Part shown: positions 16,495 to 24,362 of the stretch, piece by piece
Layout of the letters: each line of letters starts with the position of its first letter
Numbering within the stretch: the first letter of the stretch is position 1
NCBI GenBank assembly: GCA_011089965.1
Contig: JAANAU010000027.1
Coordinates: 1-50,149 of the forward strand
Origin: Magnetococcales bacterium
GTDB taxonomy: Bacteria; Pseudomonadota; Magnetococcia; Magnetococcales; Magnetaquicoccaceae
DNA: 50,149 bases
Direction of reading: 5' to 3'
Made by a program: the position numbers and the translations under genes
The notes under the pieces: model-generated
Databases searched by the model: none
Seen by the model: the letters and a program-made list of their open reading frames with translations, nothing else
What the model was told of the DNA's origin: nothing

Positions 16495-18378
16495 ATGCCA
16501 CGCAAGATTGATCTCACGGAAGAACAGGCCGGGCTGATGATTCAGCATTTTCAACCGCAGATGCGCATGGTGCGCCTGTTGGGGGCCGGAAGTTTCGGTC
16601 AGGTCTTTCTGATCGAAGATGATGTGTGCCGTGTGGCCGTCAAAATCATCCCCTTGCAACTGCGCAACGAGGAGAATCCGGAACAAAACCACGAATGGCA
16701 ACAGCTCACCACCCAATGGGATCGTCTCAACCATGCCAGTCTGGTACGGATTCGCAGTTTCACAGAACATGTTGCCGACGACCCCAACGATCCCATCGAG
16801 CGGTATGGTTTGATCTTCATGGACTACTGGCCGATTGATCTCCACGATTACATCAAGCGGCTGCTGCGCGAGGGATTGCTGACACCAGTGCGCAAACGAA
16901 CCTTGCTGAACAACCTGGCCAATCTGCTCTGCCGGTTGCTGGCAGATACAGGTCTGATCGTGACCGATCTGAAACTGGAAAACGTCCTGGTGGCAGCACG
17001 CGATCCAGGCCCGATGCAACTGGCGCTGATCGATCTGGGCGGCGTGTGGGAGGCCAGGCTGGCCGACTACTATCGGGTGATCACCACCGATTATTACATG
17101 GCCCCGGAGCTGCATACCCACTCGATCACCCGCATTGACGACAAAATCCTGCAATTCAGTTTTGGCCTGATCGGTTACTACATTCTGGAAGGGCGCTGGC
17201 CAGTGGCGGATTACGACTACCTGCAACCGTTGCTCATCAAGCTGCGCGCCCAGGGGAATCTGAACTGGTCAGAAGAGGTGCAGACCACCATGCCAGGGAG
17301 CGTCGCCATCATCGAACGCTGCCTCCAGGAAGAGCGTGCCCACCGTTTTCCCGATCTTTTCGCTCTGGTGGCGGCCTTGCAGGCCGATGAAGCGCGCTGG
17401 GAAAAAGAACGCAATCTCCAGACTCAAACCCTCATCCAGGCGCACCCCCCGCCCAGACCACCGACACGCAAAAAAGGCCAACCCACCCTTTGGCACGAAC
17501 CATTGACCGGCATGGAACTGTTCTGGATTCCATCCGGAGGATTTGAAATGGGACAATCTCCGGAAGAGACCAAACAGTTGCAATGGGTCAACGACGAGGC
17601 CGCCTTTGAAAAGTGGTATGCACGGGAACTCCCCCGCCGCCGGGTGATGCTGGATGGCTTCTGGATGGGACGTTTTCCGGTGACCAAAGCACAATTTGCC
17701 CGGTTTGTCGCCGAAACGCTCCATCTGACCGACACGGAGCGGATCCAGTTTGCCGCCCGCTACAACAAACGGCAGCACAAACAGCTCCACTGGTACACCT
17801 GGAAGAAACCCAAATACCACCAGGAAGATAACCATCCCGTGATTCACGTCAGTTGGTTTGACGCCAAACGGTTTGCCGCCTGGCTGTCGGACCGGACCGG
17901 ACTGACCTTTGATCTGCCCTCCGAGGCGCAGTGGGAGTATGCCTGTCATGGGGGTGGCAGCAGCCCGTACCACTTCGGGGCCACCATCTCCACAACCCAG
18001 GCCAATTATGACGGCAGCACGACTTATGGCAGTGGACACACCGGCACCGTGCGCAAGGGGACCATGCCCTGCGGACAGTTCCCGGCCAACCACTATGGTC
18101 TCCACGACATGCACGGCAATGTGTGGGAGTGGTGCGAAGATCTGTATGACACCCAGTTCTACACCACACCGACTGCCCGGCTGCGCAATCCGGTCAATGG
18201 CGGCCTGATCGGCTATCGCATCAAACGGGGCGGTTCCTGGCGCTCACCAGCCGCCATGCTGCGCGCAGCCTATCGGGGCGGCACCTATCCGGATATCGGC
18301 AAGGATGATATCGGATTTCGCCTGATCATGAAACCTGCCCTTCAGATGGCAGGCCCGGATACCCAACAGAAAAAGTGA
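16495..18378 (+). CDS. Serine/threonine kinase fused to a formylglycine-generating-enzyme-like domain
   Basis: About 627 residues. Residues 25-310 are a Hanks-type kinase: glycine loop GAGSFGQVF (30-38), AVK with Lys 50, catalytic loop VTDLKLENVLV (Asp 158, Asn 163; the HRD histidine is replaced), IDLGG in place of DFG (Asp 180) and APE (203-205). After a proline-rich linker, residues about 340-615 form an FGE-sulfatase/SUMF1-like domain (FEMGQSPEE, DLPSEAQWEYAC, GNVWEWCEDLY, IKRGGSWRSPAAMLRAAYRG). The cysteine pair needed to make formylglycine is absent from the last motif, so this is more likely a ligand-binding or sensory fold. Start ATG 16495 is preferred over an in-frame GTG at 16444. 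No membrane segment is visible. Divergent from the secretion operon. Confidence 0.88.
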   Translation: MPRKIDLTEEQAGLMIQHFQPQMRMVRLLGAGSFGQVFLIEDDVCRVAVKIIPLQLRNEENPEQNHEWQQLTTQWDRLNHASLVRIRSFTEHVADDPNDPIERYGLIFMDYWPIDLHDYIKRLLREGLLTPVRKRTLLNNLANLLCRLLADTGLIVTDLKLENVLVAARDPGPMQLALIDLGGVWEARLADYYRVITTDYYMAPELHTHSITRIDDKILQFSFGLIGYYILEGRWPVADYDYLQPLLIKLRAQGNLNWSEEVQTTMPGSVAIIERCLQEERAHRFPDLFALVAALQADEARWEKERNLQTQTLIQAHPPPRPPTRKKGQPTLWHEPLTGMELFWIPSGGFEMGQSPEETKQLQWVNDEAAFEKWYARELPRRRVMLDGFWMGRFPVTKAQFARFVAETLHLTDTERIQFAARYNKRQHKQLHWYTWKKPKYHQEDNHPVIHVSWFDAKRFAAWLSDRTGLTFDLPSEAQWEYACHGGGSSPYHFGATISTTQANYDGSTTYGSGHTGTVRKGTMPCGQFPANHYGLHDMHGNVWEWCEDLYDTQFYTTPTARLRNPVNGGLIGYRIKRGGSWRSPAAMLRAAYRGGTYPDIGKDDIGFRLIMKPALQMAGPDTQQKK

Positions 18379-18457
18379 CAGATGAAACGAATCAGGCTAC
18401 TATCGTACGGACTGTTTTCGTGTCACTCTCCTCTCCATCTTGAGGATCCAACCGTCC

Positions 18458-19645
18458 ATGGAACACACGTTTCAATCACCCAGGCCCATCCCGGATTTCT
18501 TGCGCAAAGATGTGGTTTCCAAGTTGGCCTATGTGGATGAATCCATTGCACAGGTCACCCTCGATGACCATGACACCCTGCATTGCCATCTGCGCACGGA
18601 ACTGACCCCGGATCAACGACAGATCCTGGATGGAAAAATGCAACAGGTGATTGATCTGCTGGTCACCTCCACCCGTCAACCCATGATCAAAATTATCGAA
18701 AACCATCTGGATCGACCGGTTCCCGGCAGAACCGATCCCATGCCGCAACTTCTGGAAACCGGTCAGCTTGTCCACACCGGCGACGGCATGTTTTCCTTGG
18801 GACCGCTGGTTGCCGGGCTGTGCCGTTATTTTGAAAACAGATTTTTCCAGCTCGCACTCTCTCAGGGGGCTGGGATCCACCGTTTCCCCTCCATGATTCC
18901 CGCCTCATTCCTGGAGAAAATCCAATATTTCAAAAATTTTCCTCATTCCCTGAGTTTTGCCGCCCATCTGCGCACAGATCTGAACACCATCGAACGCTTT
19001 GCCACGGAAACCCGCTGTCAGGATGGCGTCCTGCATCTTCCCAAGGACAGTTTTTCCGGAATCCGTCACCTGCTCGCCCCCACGGTATGCCATAATTATT
19101 ATCTTTTTCTGGCCAATCGAACCCTGCCTCATCCTCTTGCCATGGCCACAGCGCTTGGAACCTGCTACCGATACGAGTCCATCAATATGCACTCTTTGGA
19201 GAGGCTGTGGAACTTCACCATGTGGGAAGTGATCTTTGTCGGGACCGCCAACCTGGTCAAGGAGGCTCTGCTGCGTGTTGGTCAGGAGGCCAGTTTGCTC
19301 CTTCAGGAATGGGGGCTGGCCTACCGACTGGAGAATGCCAACGATCCCTTCTTCATCCGTGAGTTTGGCATGCAGACCGGCTTCCAGAACATCTATGACC
19401 TCAAATATGAATATCGGGCACGACTGCCGTTCAAGGAGGGAACGCTTGCCGTTGGTTCACGCAATTACCACATGGACTTCTTTGGCCGCCAGATGCAGAT
19501 CCAGCTGCCCGATCACACCACAGCCCACTCCGGCTGCATTGGTTTCGGATTGGAACGGCTGGCCTTTGCCTTTCTTGCCCAATATGGTATCGATCCGAAT
19601 CAGTGGCCGGAATCGATTCGTACCGCTCTGTTCCCCACCCCCTGA
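18458..19645 (+). CDS. Amino acid:[carrier protein] ligase (atypical SerRS-like)
   Basis: A 395-residue class II aminoacyl-tRNA synthetase-like protein. It lacks the N-terminal tRNA-binding coiled coil of seryl-tRNA synthetase and resembles the enzymes that activate glycine or alanine and load it onto a carrier protein. Class II features are present: the motif 2 region TCYRYESINMHSLERLWNFT and motif 3 GCIGFGLERLAFAFLAQYG. Cys 211, Glu 257 and Cys 360 have the spacing of the zinc-binding Cys/Glu/Cys site of these ligases. The gene for a carrier protein follows 26 bases downstream, the classic arrangement. Start ATG 18458 is preceded by GAGG; an upstream TTG is ignored. Amino acid specificity cannot be read directly. 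Confidence 0.9.
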   Translation: MEHTFQSPRPIPDFLRKDVVSKLAYVDESIAQVTLDDHDTLHCHLRTELTPDQRQILDGKMQQVIDLLVTSTRQPMIKIIENHLDRPVPGRTDPMPQLLETGQLVHTGDGMFSLGPLVAGLCRYFENRFFQLALSQGAGIHRFPSMIPASFLEKIQYFKNFPHSLSFAAHLRTDLNTIERFATETRCQDGVLHLPKDSFSGIRHLLAPTVCHNYYLFLANRTLPHPLAMATALGTCYRYESINMHSLERLWNFTMWEVIFVGTANLVKEALLRVGQEASLLLQEWGLAYRLENANDPFFIREFGMQTGFQNIYDLKYEYRARLPFKEGTLAVGSRNYHMDFFGRQMQIQLPDHTTAHSGCIGFGLERLAFAFLAQYGIDPNQWPESIRTALFPTP

Positions 19646-19671
19646 CCCCTACCTGTCCGGAGTATCGCCTC

Positions 19672-19923
19672 ATGTCCCCGGAAACGATTTTGGAACGGAT
19701 CGGCCCGATCCTGCGTGCCACCTTTCAGGATCCCAATCTGAAAATCGATCTCCATTTGACCATGGATGATGTCCCGGCATGGGACAGTATTGGTCACATG
19801 ACCCTGATAGCTGCCGTGGAGCAGGAGTTCCGGTTTCAATGCTCCCTGGAAGAGTTGGTGCATGTGCGCAGCATTGGTGATCTGGTCAACCTGGTGGCGG
19901 ACAAAAGCCCCGACGGGTCATAA
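19672..19923 (+). CDS. Acyl/aminoacyl carrier protein
   Basis: An 83-residue carrier protein. The phosphopantetheine attachment serine lies in PAWDSIGHMTLIAAVEQEF (DSIGH in place of the usual DSL), and the following acidic helix is typical. It directly follows the aminoacyl carrier ligase gene and is its likely acceptor. Start ATG 19672 has GGAG upstream. Its last six bases overlap the convergent GNAT-like gene. A phosphopantetheinyl transferase is not encoded in the window and must be supplied elsewhere. Confidence 0.9.
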   Translation: MSPETILERIGPILRATFQDPNLKIDLHLTMDDVPAWDSIGHMTLIAAVEQEFRFQCSLEELVHVRSIGDLVNLVADKSPDGS

Positions 19924-21042
19924 TCCGGCATCCCCCATGATTCCGCTGACATAGACGGTATCCAACTCTGGAGGCGCACATCCGGTGGCAGGTACGTAAT
20001 ATCCGGTCATCCGCTCTGCCAAAGGACGGATCCAACCCACCCCCTGCAATGCCCTGGCCAGATCCCTGTGATAATGGGGAATCCGCACCACATGCACCCC
20101 CATCTGACTGGCGCAATCCACGGCATAGCCCATCAATGGCAGCAACTCACCCCCATCCATCCTGGCTCCCCACACATCCACAGCCACCAAAGCATCGGTA
20201 TCCGGCCAATGTCCCGTCCGTTCCCGCCGAAACAAGGCAAATGCGCACAGACGATCCTGATACGTATGTGTCAACAATAAATACTCTTTCTTGTTGGGAT
20301 TGCGCTGCAAGAACCACTCAAGCACACGCATGGCGCGCACCTCGGTCAACGCATATCGATTCGCACTCTGTTCCCACAACACATCAAACTCCGGCCCAAT
20401 GGCAGGATTGCATGACAGGGAACCAGCCTGCCTGCGCGCACGACGCAAGAGCCGCATCTGTTGTCCATAATCTTTGAGCGCCGTGACCACCCCAACAAAC
20501 GGCCCCCCCTTCCTGTCAGACGGCTCGGACCAGTGACCGCTCATATGATATATATCTTTGATTCCCCTCCAGAAGGGGGTGCCGACAGGAAGCGTCAACA
20601 GAACGGTCTCCATGCGCACACCAGCGGTGAAATGGATAAAAGGAACACGCTGCAAAATCACCTCCACATCCGGAGTCGGCGTGGTGTTCATGATCGGATA
20701 GTGCTTGACATGGCCCATCAAATGAAAAAACAGGCCAAGACTTCTGGAACGCCACTCCGGCAACACGCGCCAACAGGACATGTTCGCAGCCACCATGGCG
20801 TTCCCTTGCCATGCAACCATTTTGGGAATCAGGGCAAACACCCCGCCAATCGTGTCACCTGTCATCAACAGACAACCCCGTGGAAACCCTTCGGCAAAGG
20901 CCGGATTCTGTTCCCACCAGAATTGAAAACGTTGCAACCAAAAGGAAACCGGACGTTGTTCACCGGGGAAAGAGGCGCAAAACAGGGCCAGAGCCGGATA
21001 GTCCGCCACCGTCAGATCACGCAAAACCGTTTGTTGCGACAC
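19918..21042 (-). CDS. GNAT-like acyl/aminoacyltransferase family protein
   Basis: A 374-residue protein that appears to hold two GNAT-type folds: N-terminal LRDLTVADYPALALFCASFP and a central GGVFALIPKMVAW strand, then from about residue 225 a second one (LEWFLQRNPNKKEYLL, CAFALFRRERTG). It starts at GTG 21042 with GAGGTGAAG before it. It converges on the carrier-protein gene with a six-base overlap. Double GNAT folds also occur in FemABX-type aminoacyltransferases, so it could use the aminoacyl-carrier protein as donor; that is inference from context only. Substrate unknown. Confidence 0.55.
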   Translation of the reverse strand: MSQQTVLRDLTVADYPALALFCASFPGEQRPVSFWLQRFQFWWEQNPAFAEGFPRGCLLMTGDTIGGVFALIPKMVAWQGNAMVAANMSCWRVLPEWRSRSLGLFFHLMGHVKHYPIMNTTPTPDVEVILQRVPFIHFTAGVRMETVLLTLPVGTPFWRGIKDIYHMSGHWSEPSDRKGGPFVGVVTALKDYGQQMRLLRRARRQAGSLSCNPAIGPEFDVLWEQSANRYALTEVRAMRVLEWFLQRNPNKKEYLLLTHTYQDRLCAFALFRRERTGHWPDTDALVAVDVWGARMDGGELLPLMGYAVDCASQMGVHVVRIPHYHRDLARALQGVGWIRPLAERMTGYYVPATGCAPPELDTVYVSGIMGDAGL

Positions 21043-21157
21043 CCTTCACCTCACAACCAACCCGATTGACACCATTTCCAGGTTTCTATAACATTGTCAT
21101 CTTTTCTGGTCAATCCACTCCTGGCCCGACACCCTCCAGCAGCACACTCTGATCACC

Positions 21158-22453
21158 ATGCCCACTCCCCTGAAACGCCTCCTGCTGGTTGCCGGACGCC
21201 ATCAACCCTACTACCCCTATAAAGAACTCCTGATCAAACACCGGCTGGAAGAGTCGGGAGTGGAGGTCCGGTTTGCCATTCCGGGTCGGTCGTTGAACAA
21301 GGGGGCAGAGATCCAGCCTCACGAGCGGGCCACGCTGTTTCAACAAGAGCAGGCCATTCTTCTGCATGGAGAAGGGGAGTTCCGTCAGGCCATGCGCGGC
21401 TGTCAGATGGTTGCCTTCAGCACCTGGCGCAGTTATCTGCCCCTGACGCGCCTGGCTCAGGCCGAAGGACGCCTGACATTGAACTTCAGTGCAGCAACCG
21501 GTATTGACCACTGGACCCATGGTGTGGAACGCTGCCTGATCCGCAGTCCATTTACCCGGCGTCTCTTGCAGCATGAACACAAGACTCTCGGTTTGCCCCT
21601 GCCACCCGAAGAGCAGATTCGCGAGGTTGGATCGCTCCAATACGAGGCCATCGAACAGCATGGCTGGAACCGCTTCCCCAATCGTGAATCCTTTTGTCTC
21701 CATTACGGCCTGAATCCGCAACAGCCGATTGCCGTGTTGTTCCCAAAGGGCATTCAATCTTTCCGCCACAAGGTGACGAGCTGGTTCCCGGAGTGGACCA
21801 CGGAACAGATGGATCAGTACCATCAGCAGTTCCTGGACAAATATGGTGCCATCTGTCGGCAGGCCCGAAAAGCGGGTTGCAACCTGTTGGTGAATCTGCA
21901 CCCTTCTTCTCAGGCATCCTACAACTGCAATGCCGATGAGGAGCTGGCCTACTGGACACAACATCCCTGGGCCAAACCTCTGGCACCCGAACATTCGTTG
22001 GCCATGTACCGCTTTGCCGATGTCGGAATCGGCATCAACACCCACTCGTCTCTTGATATGGGATATTTCAAAAAACCATTCATCTATGTGGATTCGGACC
22101 AACTGCTCCGGCCCGATCTGCCCAGCTTCGACATCCTGAAATTGAGTCGCCTGCCACCAGGACCATCCAGTCACTGGCATACCCAACCGCTCACCACGGT
22201 CAATCCCTGGTTCCCCTCTTGGCTGGGAGCCTTCAGCCGCATGGAGGAGCTTGCCGATCTGCTCACCGCACCAGAAGAAAAGATGACAGTGACCACAACA
22301 GACTGGGAGGCATTCATGGCCGAACACTGGGGCGGGACAAAACCGGAGGCATCGCAACGCATTGTGACGGAGATTTTGCACTTTGCCCAAGAGAGGCTCT
22401 CATCCTGGCGTGGCCGCTTGTCACCACGACGCCGGATATATGATCTCATATAA
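21158..22453 (+). CDS. Putative GT-B / CDP-glycerol transferase-like protein
   Basis: A 431-residue soluble protein beginning LKRLLLVAGRHQPYYPYK. It has a C-terminal half with features of GT-B-type enzymes and CDP-glycerol glycerophosphotransferases: a strand followed by NLLVNLHPSSQ, and later FADVGIGINTHSSLDMGYFK followed by KPFIYVDS, where the sugar-nucleotide or CDP-alditol site usually lies. No membrane segment or signal peptide. It sits in a run of genes with a carrier-protein module and a glycosyltransferase-methyltransferase, consistent with a surface-polymer role. The family assignment is tentative. Confidence 0.5.
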   Translation: MPTPLKRLLLVAGRHQPYYPYKELLIKHRLEESGVEVRFAIPGRSLNKGAEIQPHERATLFQQEQAILLHGEGEFRQAMRGCQMVAFSTWRSYLPLTRLAQAEGRLTLNFSAATGIDHWTHGVERCLIRSPFTRRLLQHEHKTLGLPLPPEEQIREVGSLQYEAIEQHGWNRFPNRESFCLHYGLNPQQPIAVLFPKGIQSFRHKVTSWFPEWTTEQMDQYHQQFLDKYGAICRQARKAGCNLLVNLHPSSQASYNCNADEELAYWTQHPWAKPLAPEHSLAMYRFADVGIGINTHSSLDMGYFKKPFIYVDSDQLLRPDLPSFDILKLSRLPPGPSSHWHTQPLTTVNPWFPSWLGAFSRMEELADLLTAPEEKMTVTTTDWEAFMAEHWGGTKPEASQRIVTEILHFAQERLSSWRGRLSPRRRIYDLI

Positions 22454-22461
22454 TCGGAGGA

Positions 22462-23718
22462 TCACCGATTCATATTGGATTCATCATCCAACTCCCCATC
22501 CGGATCGATCAACCCGGTACGACGGATGCGCAAGCCCGTTTCCTTCCAGGGAACCACCCGCACCACCCGTGGGGCCAACTCCGGGAATGCCACCTCCGGC
22601 TTGACCGCCACGGTCTGGCCATTCACGCGCGGTGCCTCCAGCCACCAGTCGAAAAAGGGAACACGCCAGGCGCTGGCCCTGGAGACCGAACGCAGGGAGT
22701 AACTTTCAACCGTGATCTTGACCCTTTTGGTCAACCGCGCCACCTCCCCCGGAAACCGCAAGCTGCCGATGGCCTCCTCCCGTTTGACCCCATCGGTACG
22801 ATGCACCAAGGAAAAGTCCAGCCATACATGCTTGGGATCCGTGCGTTCGCTCCGCCGGGTCAAACGCAAGGCCATGGGGGCAGATTCCAGAACAACCGGT
22901 TTGCGCACACTGACGAATTTCCCCTCGTAATCGCCGATCTCGGAGAAACCGCCGGACACGATTTTCAGATCTTCGCCACTCTGGGTGTCCCAACGGGAAA
23001 AAATCGCCCCCACGCCATGATCCGTACCGCGCAGTTTCAGATTGGTCTGCACTCCGAAATAAAAATCAATGCCGTTGAGTTCCGATGAGAACATGTAATA
23101 AAGATGATGACGCTCCGGCTTGACGTAAGCATCAAAACGCATCGGAATCTCCAGCTCATCCACCTCGGCAGCCGCCTTGTGCCAGGGATATTTGACATAC
23201 AGGTGATGCCAACAACAGGTGCCTTTTTTGGCCGGTTGCTCCGGATCCGCAAACTGCATGTAGCGCGTGACCTGATGCAGTCCCAACAGAGGCGTGACGG
23301 TTTTCTCCAGGCTCTGCCCGGCAGTTGTGACCGTATACACCACCGGCGGCGTCGAATCCCCCCGCACGGTCAGAAACCGGCTCTCCACCCGTTCATTCAA
23401 ACCGCGCGCCGCACAATAGGCATACACCAGACGCCCATCCCGCTCCACACCCGTCACCGCCACCCGGCGCACCTCACCAGCCCCTTGCGCCCGCACCATC
23501 AACAGATCCGCCACATCCACACCAGTCACCCGGAACAGCTCTTCCACCAGCAGCCGGTCTGCCCCACAGGGCGCATGCTCCACCAATCGGATCCGCTCCA
23601 AGGCTGCTGTGGACGACAGAGCAGGACGCGCATCCAAAGCCAACAGAGGGGATGCGGCCCACAACAGCCACACCATCATCCAACACGTCATACCGGCTCT
23701 GACAGATTTCCGTGACAT
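22462..23718 (-). CDS. Secreted protein of unknown function
   Basis: About 418 residues with a clear signal peptide: MSRKSVRAG, a hydrophobic core (MTCWMMVWLLWAASPLLA) and a likely cleavage after LLALDA. The mature part is rich in beta-strand-like segments (GIDFYFGVQTNLKLRG, GGFSEIGDYEGKFVSVR) and contains two cysteines in GTCCWHHLYVKYPWH. I do not recognise the family. Start ATG 23718 has GAGGAGAG upstream; the longer frame from 23796 begins without one. It converges on the GT-B-like gene and is divergent from the ParB-like gene. Confidence 0.6.
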   Translation of the reverse strand: MSRKSVRAGMTCWMMVWLLWAASPLLALDARPALSSTAALERIRLVEHAPCGADRLLVEELFRVTGVDVADLLMVRAQGAGEVRRVAVTGVERDGRLVYAYCAARGLNERVESRFLTVRGDSTPPVVYTVTTAGQSLEKTVTPLLGLHQVTRYMQFADPEQPAKKGTCCWHHLYVKYPWHKAAAEVDELEIPMRFDAYVKPERHHLYYMFSSELNGIDFYFGVQTNLKLRGTDHGVGAIFSRWDTQSGEDLKIVSGGFSEIGDYEGKFVSVRKPVVLESAPMALRLTRRSERTDPKHVWLDFSLVHRTDGVKREEAIGSLRFPGEVARLTKRVKITVESYSLRSVSRASAWRVPFFDWWLEAPRVNGQTVAVKPEVAFPELAPRVVRVVPWKETGLRIRRTGLIDPDGELDDESNMNR

Positions 23719-23864
23719 TGGCCAACTCTCCTCAGGTTCCAGGCATTCCATGCGAAATGGATGGCTCACCATATCACCGGCAGAGGTTTCCTTCAAGACG
23801 CATACCTGTTATTTTATCCACAACAAAGCCCCCCCCTTCCATCCGCTCTAATAGAACGAACCCC

Positions 23865-24362
23865 ATGTACATCGGTCGCGCAGTCGATTGGGAACAGGTG
23901 GTACTGGCCTCGTGGATCCGCTCTGCGGGTGGCAAGCTGCTCCCCAAAACCGAGATGTGGCGACCCCTGCCCACCGGGGTCTGCTGGTTTGAATGCCGCA
24001 TGGAACCTGCCGACATCCCAAAATGTTTTGTCATCGGCTCCCGCGACTGGCGTGAGCTGTTTGGCTGCACCCATCTGTCCACAATTGCAGCCAACTCGTT
24101 CCAAGGTGAAGACAACTATTCACACCATTCCCGCATCCATGCCATGAAAAGAATTCTGGCTTCAGGCGACTTTTTTGAACCCCTCATTCTGACCGCCTTT
24201 TCCGGTGAAGGACCGTTTGTCATCATCGATGGCAATCATCGCGCCATCGCCTTGTTGCAGCTCAATCTGCTGGCCGGACAGAGGCTCTTTGTCGGCTTCC
24301 ACCCACGCATGGGGCAAGATTTCTTCTGGTTTCAACGTTCGATCCTCCTGCCAGGCATGTGA
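23865..24362 (+). CDS. ParB-like small protein
   Basis: A 165-residue protein whose centre has the order found in ParB/sulfiredoxin-fold nucleotide-binding domains: an ILASGDFFEPLIL strand-loop, then FVIIDGNHRAIALLQLN, where DGNHRA corresponds to the ParB DGHHR motif. There is no helix-turn-helix, so it is not a partition protein. It overlaps the next gene by four bases (GTGA), indicating joint translation with the glycosyltransferase-methyltransferase. A regulatory or small-substrate kinase-like role is possible; no function is assigned. Confidence 0.55.
   Translation: MYIGRAVDWEQVVLASWIRSAGGKLLPKTEMWRPLPTGVCWFECRMEPADIPKCFVIGSRDWRELFGCTHLSTIAANSFQGEDNYSHHSRIHAMKRILASGDFFEPLILTAFSGEGPFVIIDGNHRAIALLQLNLLAGQRLFVGFHPRMGQDFFWFQRSILLPGM

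Noticed and set aside
18230-18330. C-terminal RGGSW...GFRL segment resembling diversity-generating-retroelement target proteins
   Set aside because: No reverse transcriptase, template repeat or accessory gene lies in the window, and the sequence fits an ordinary FGE-like domain.
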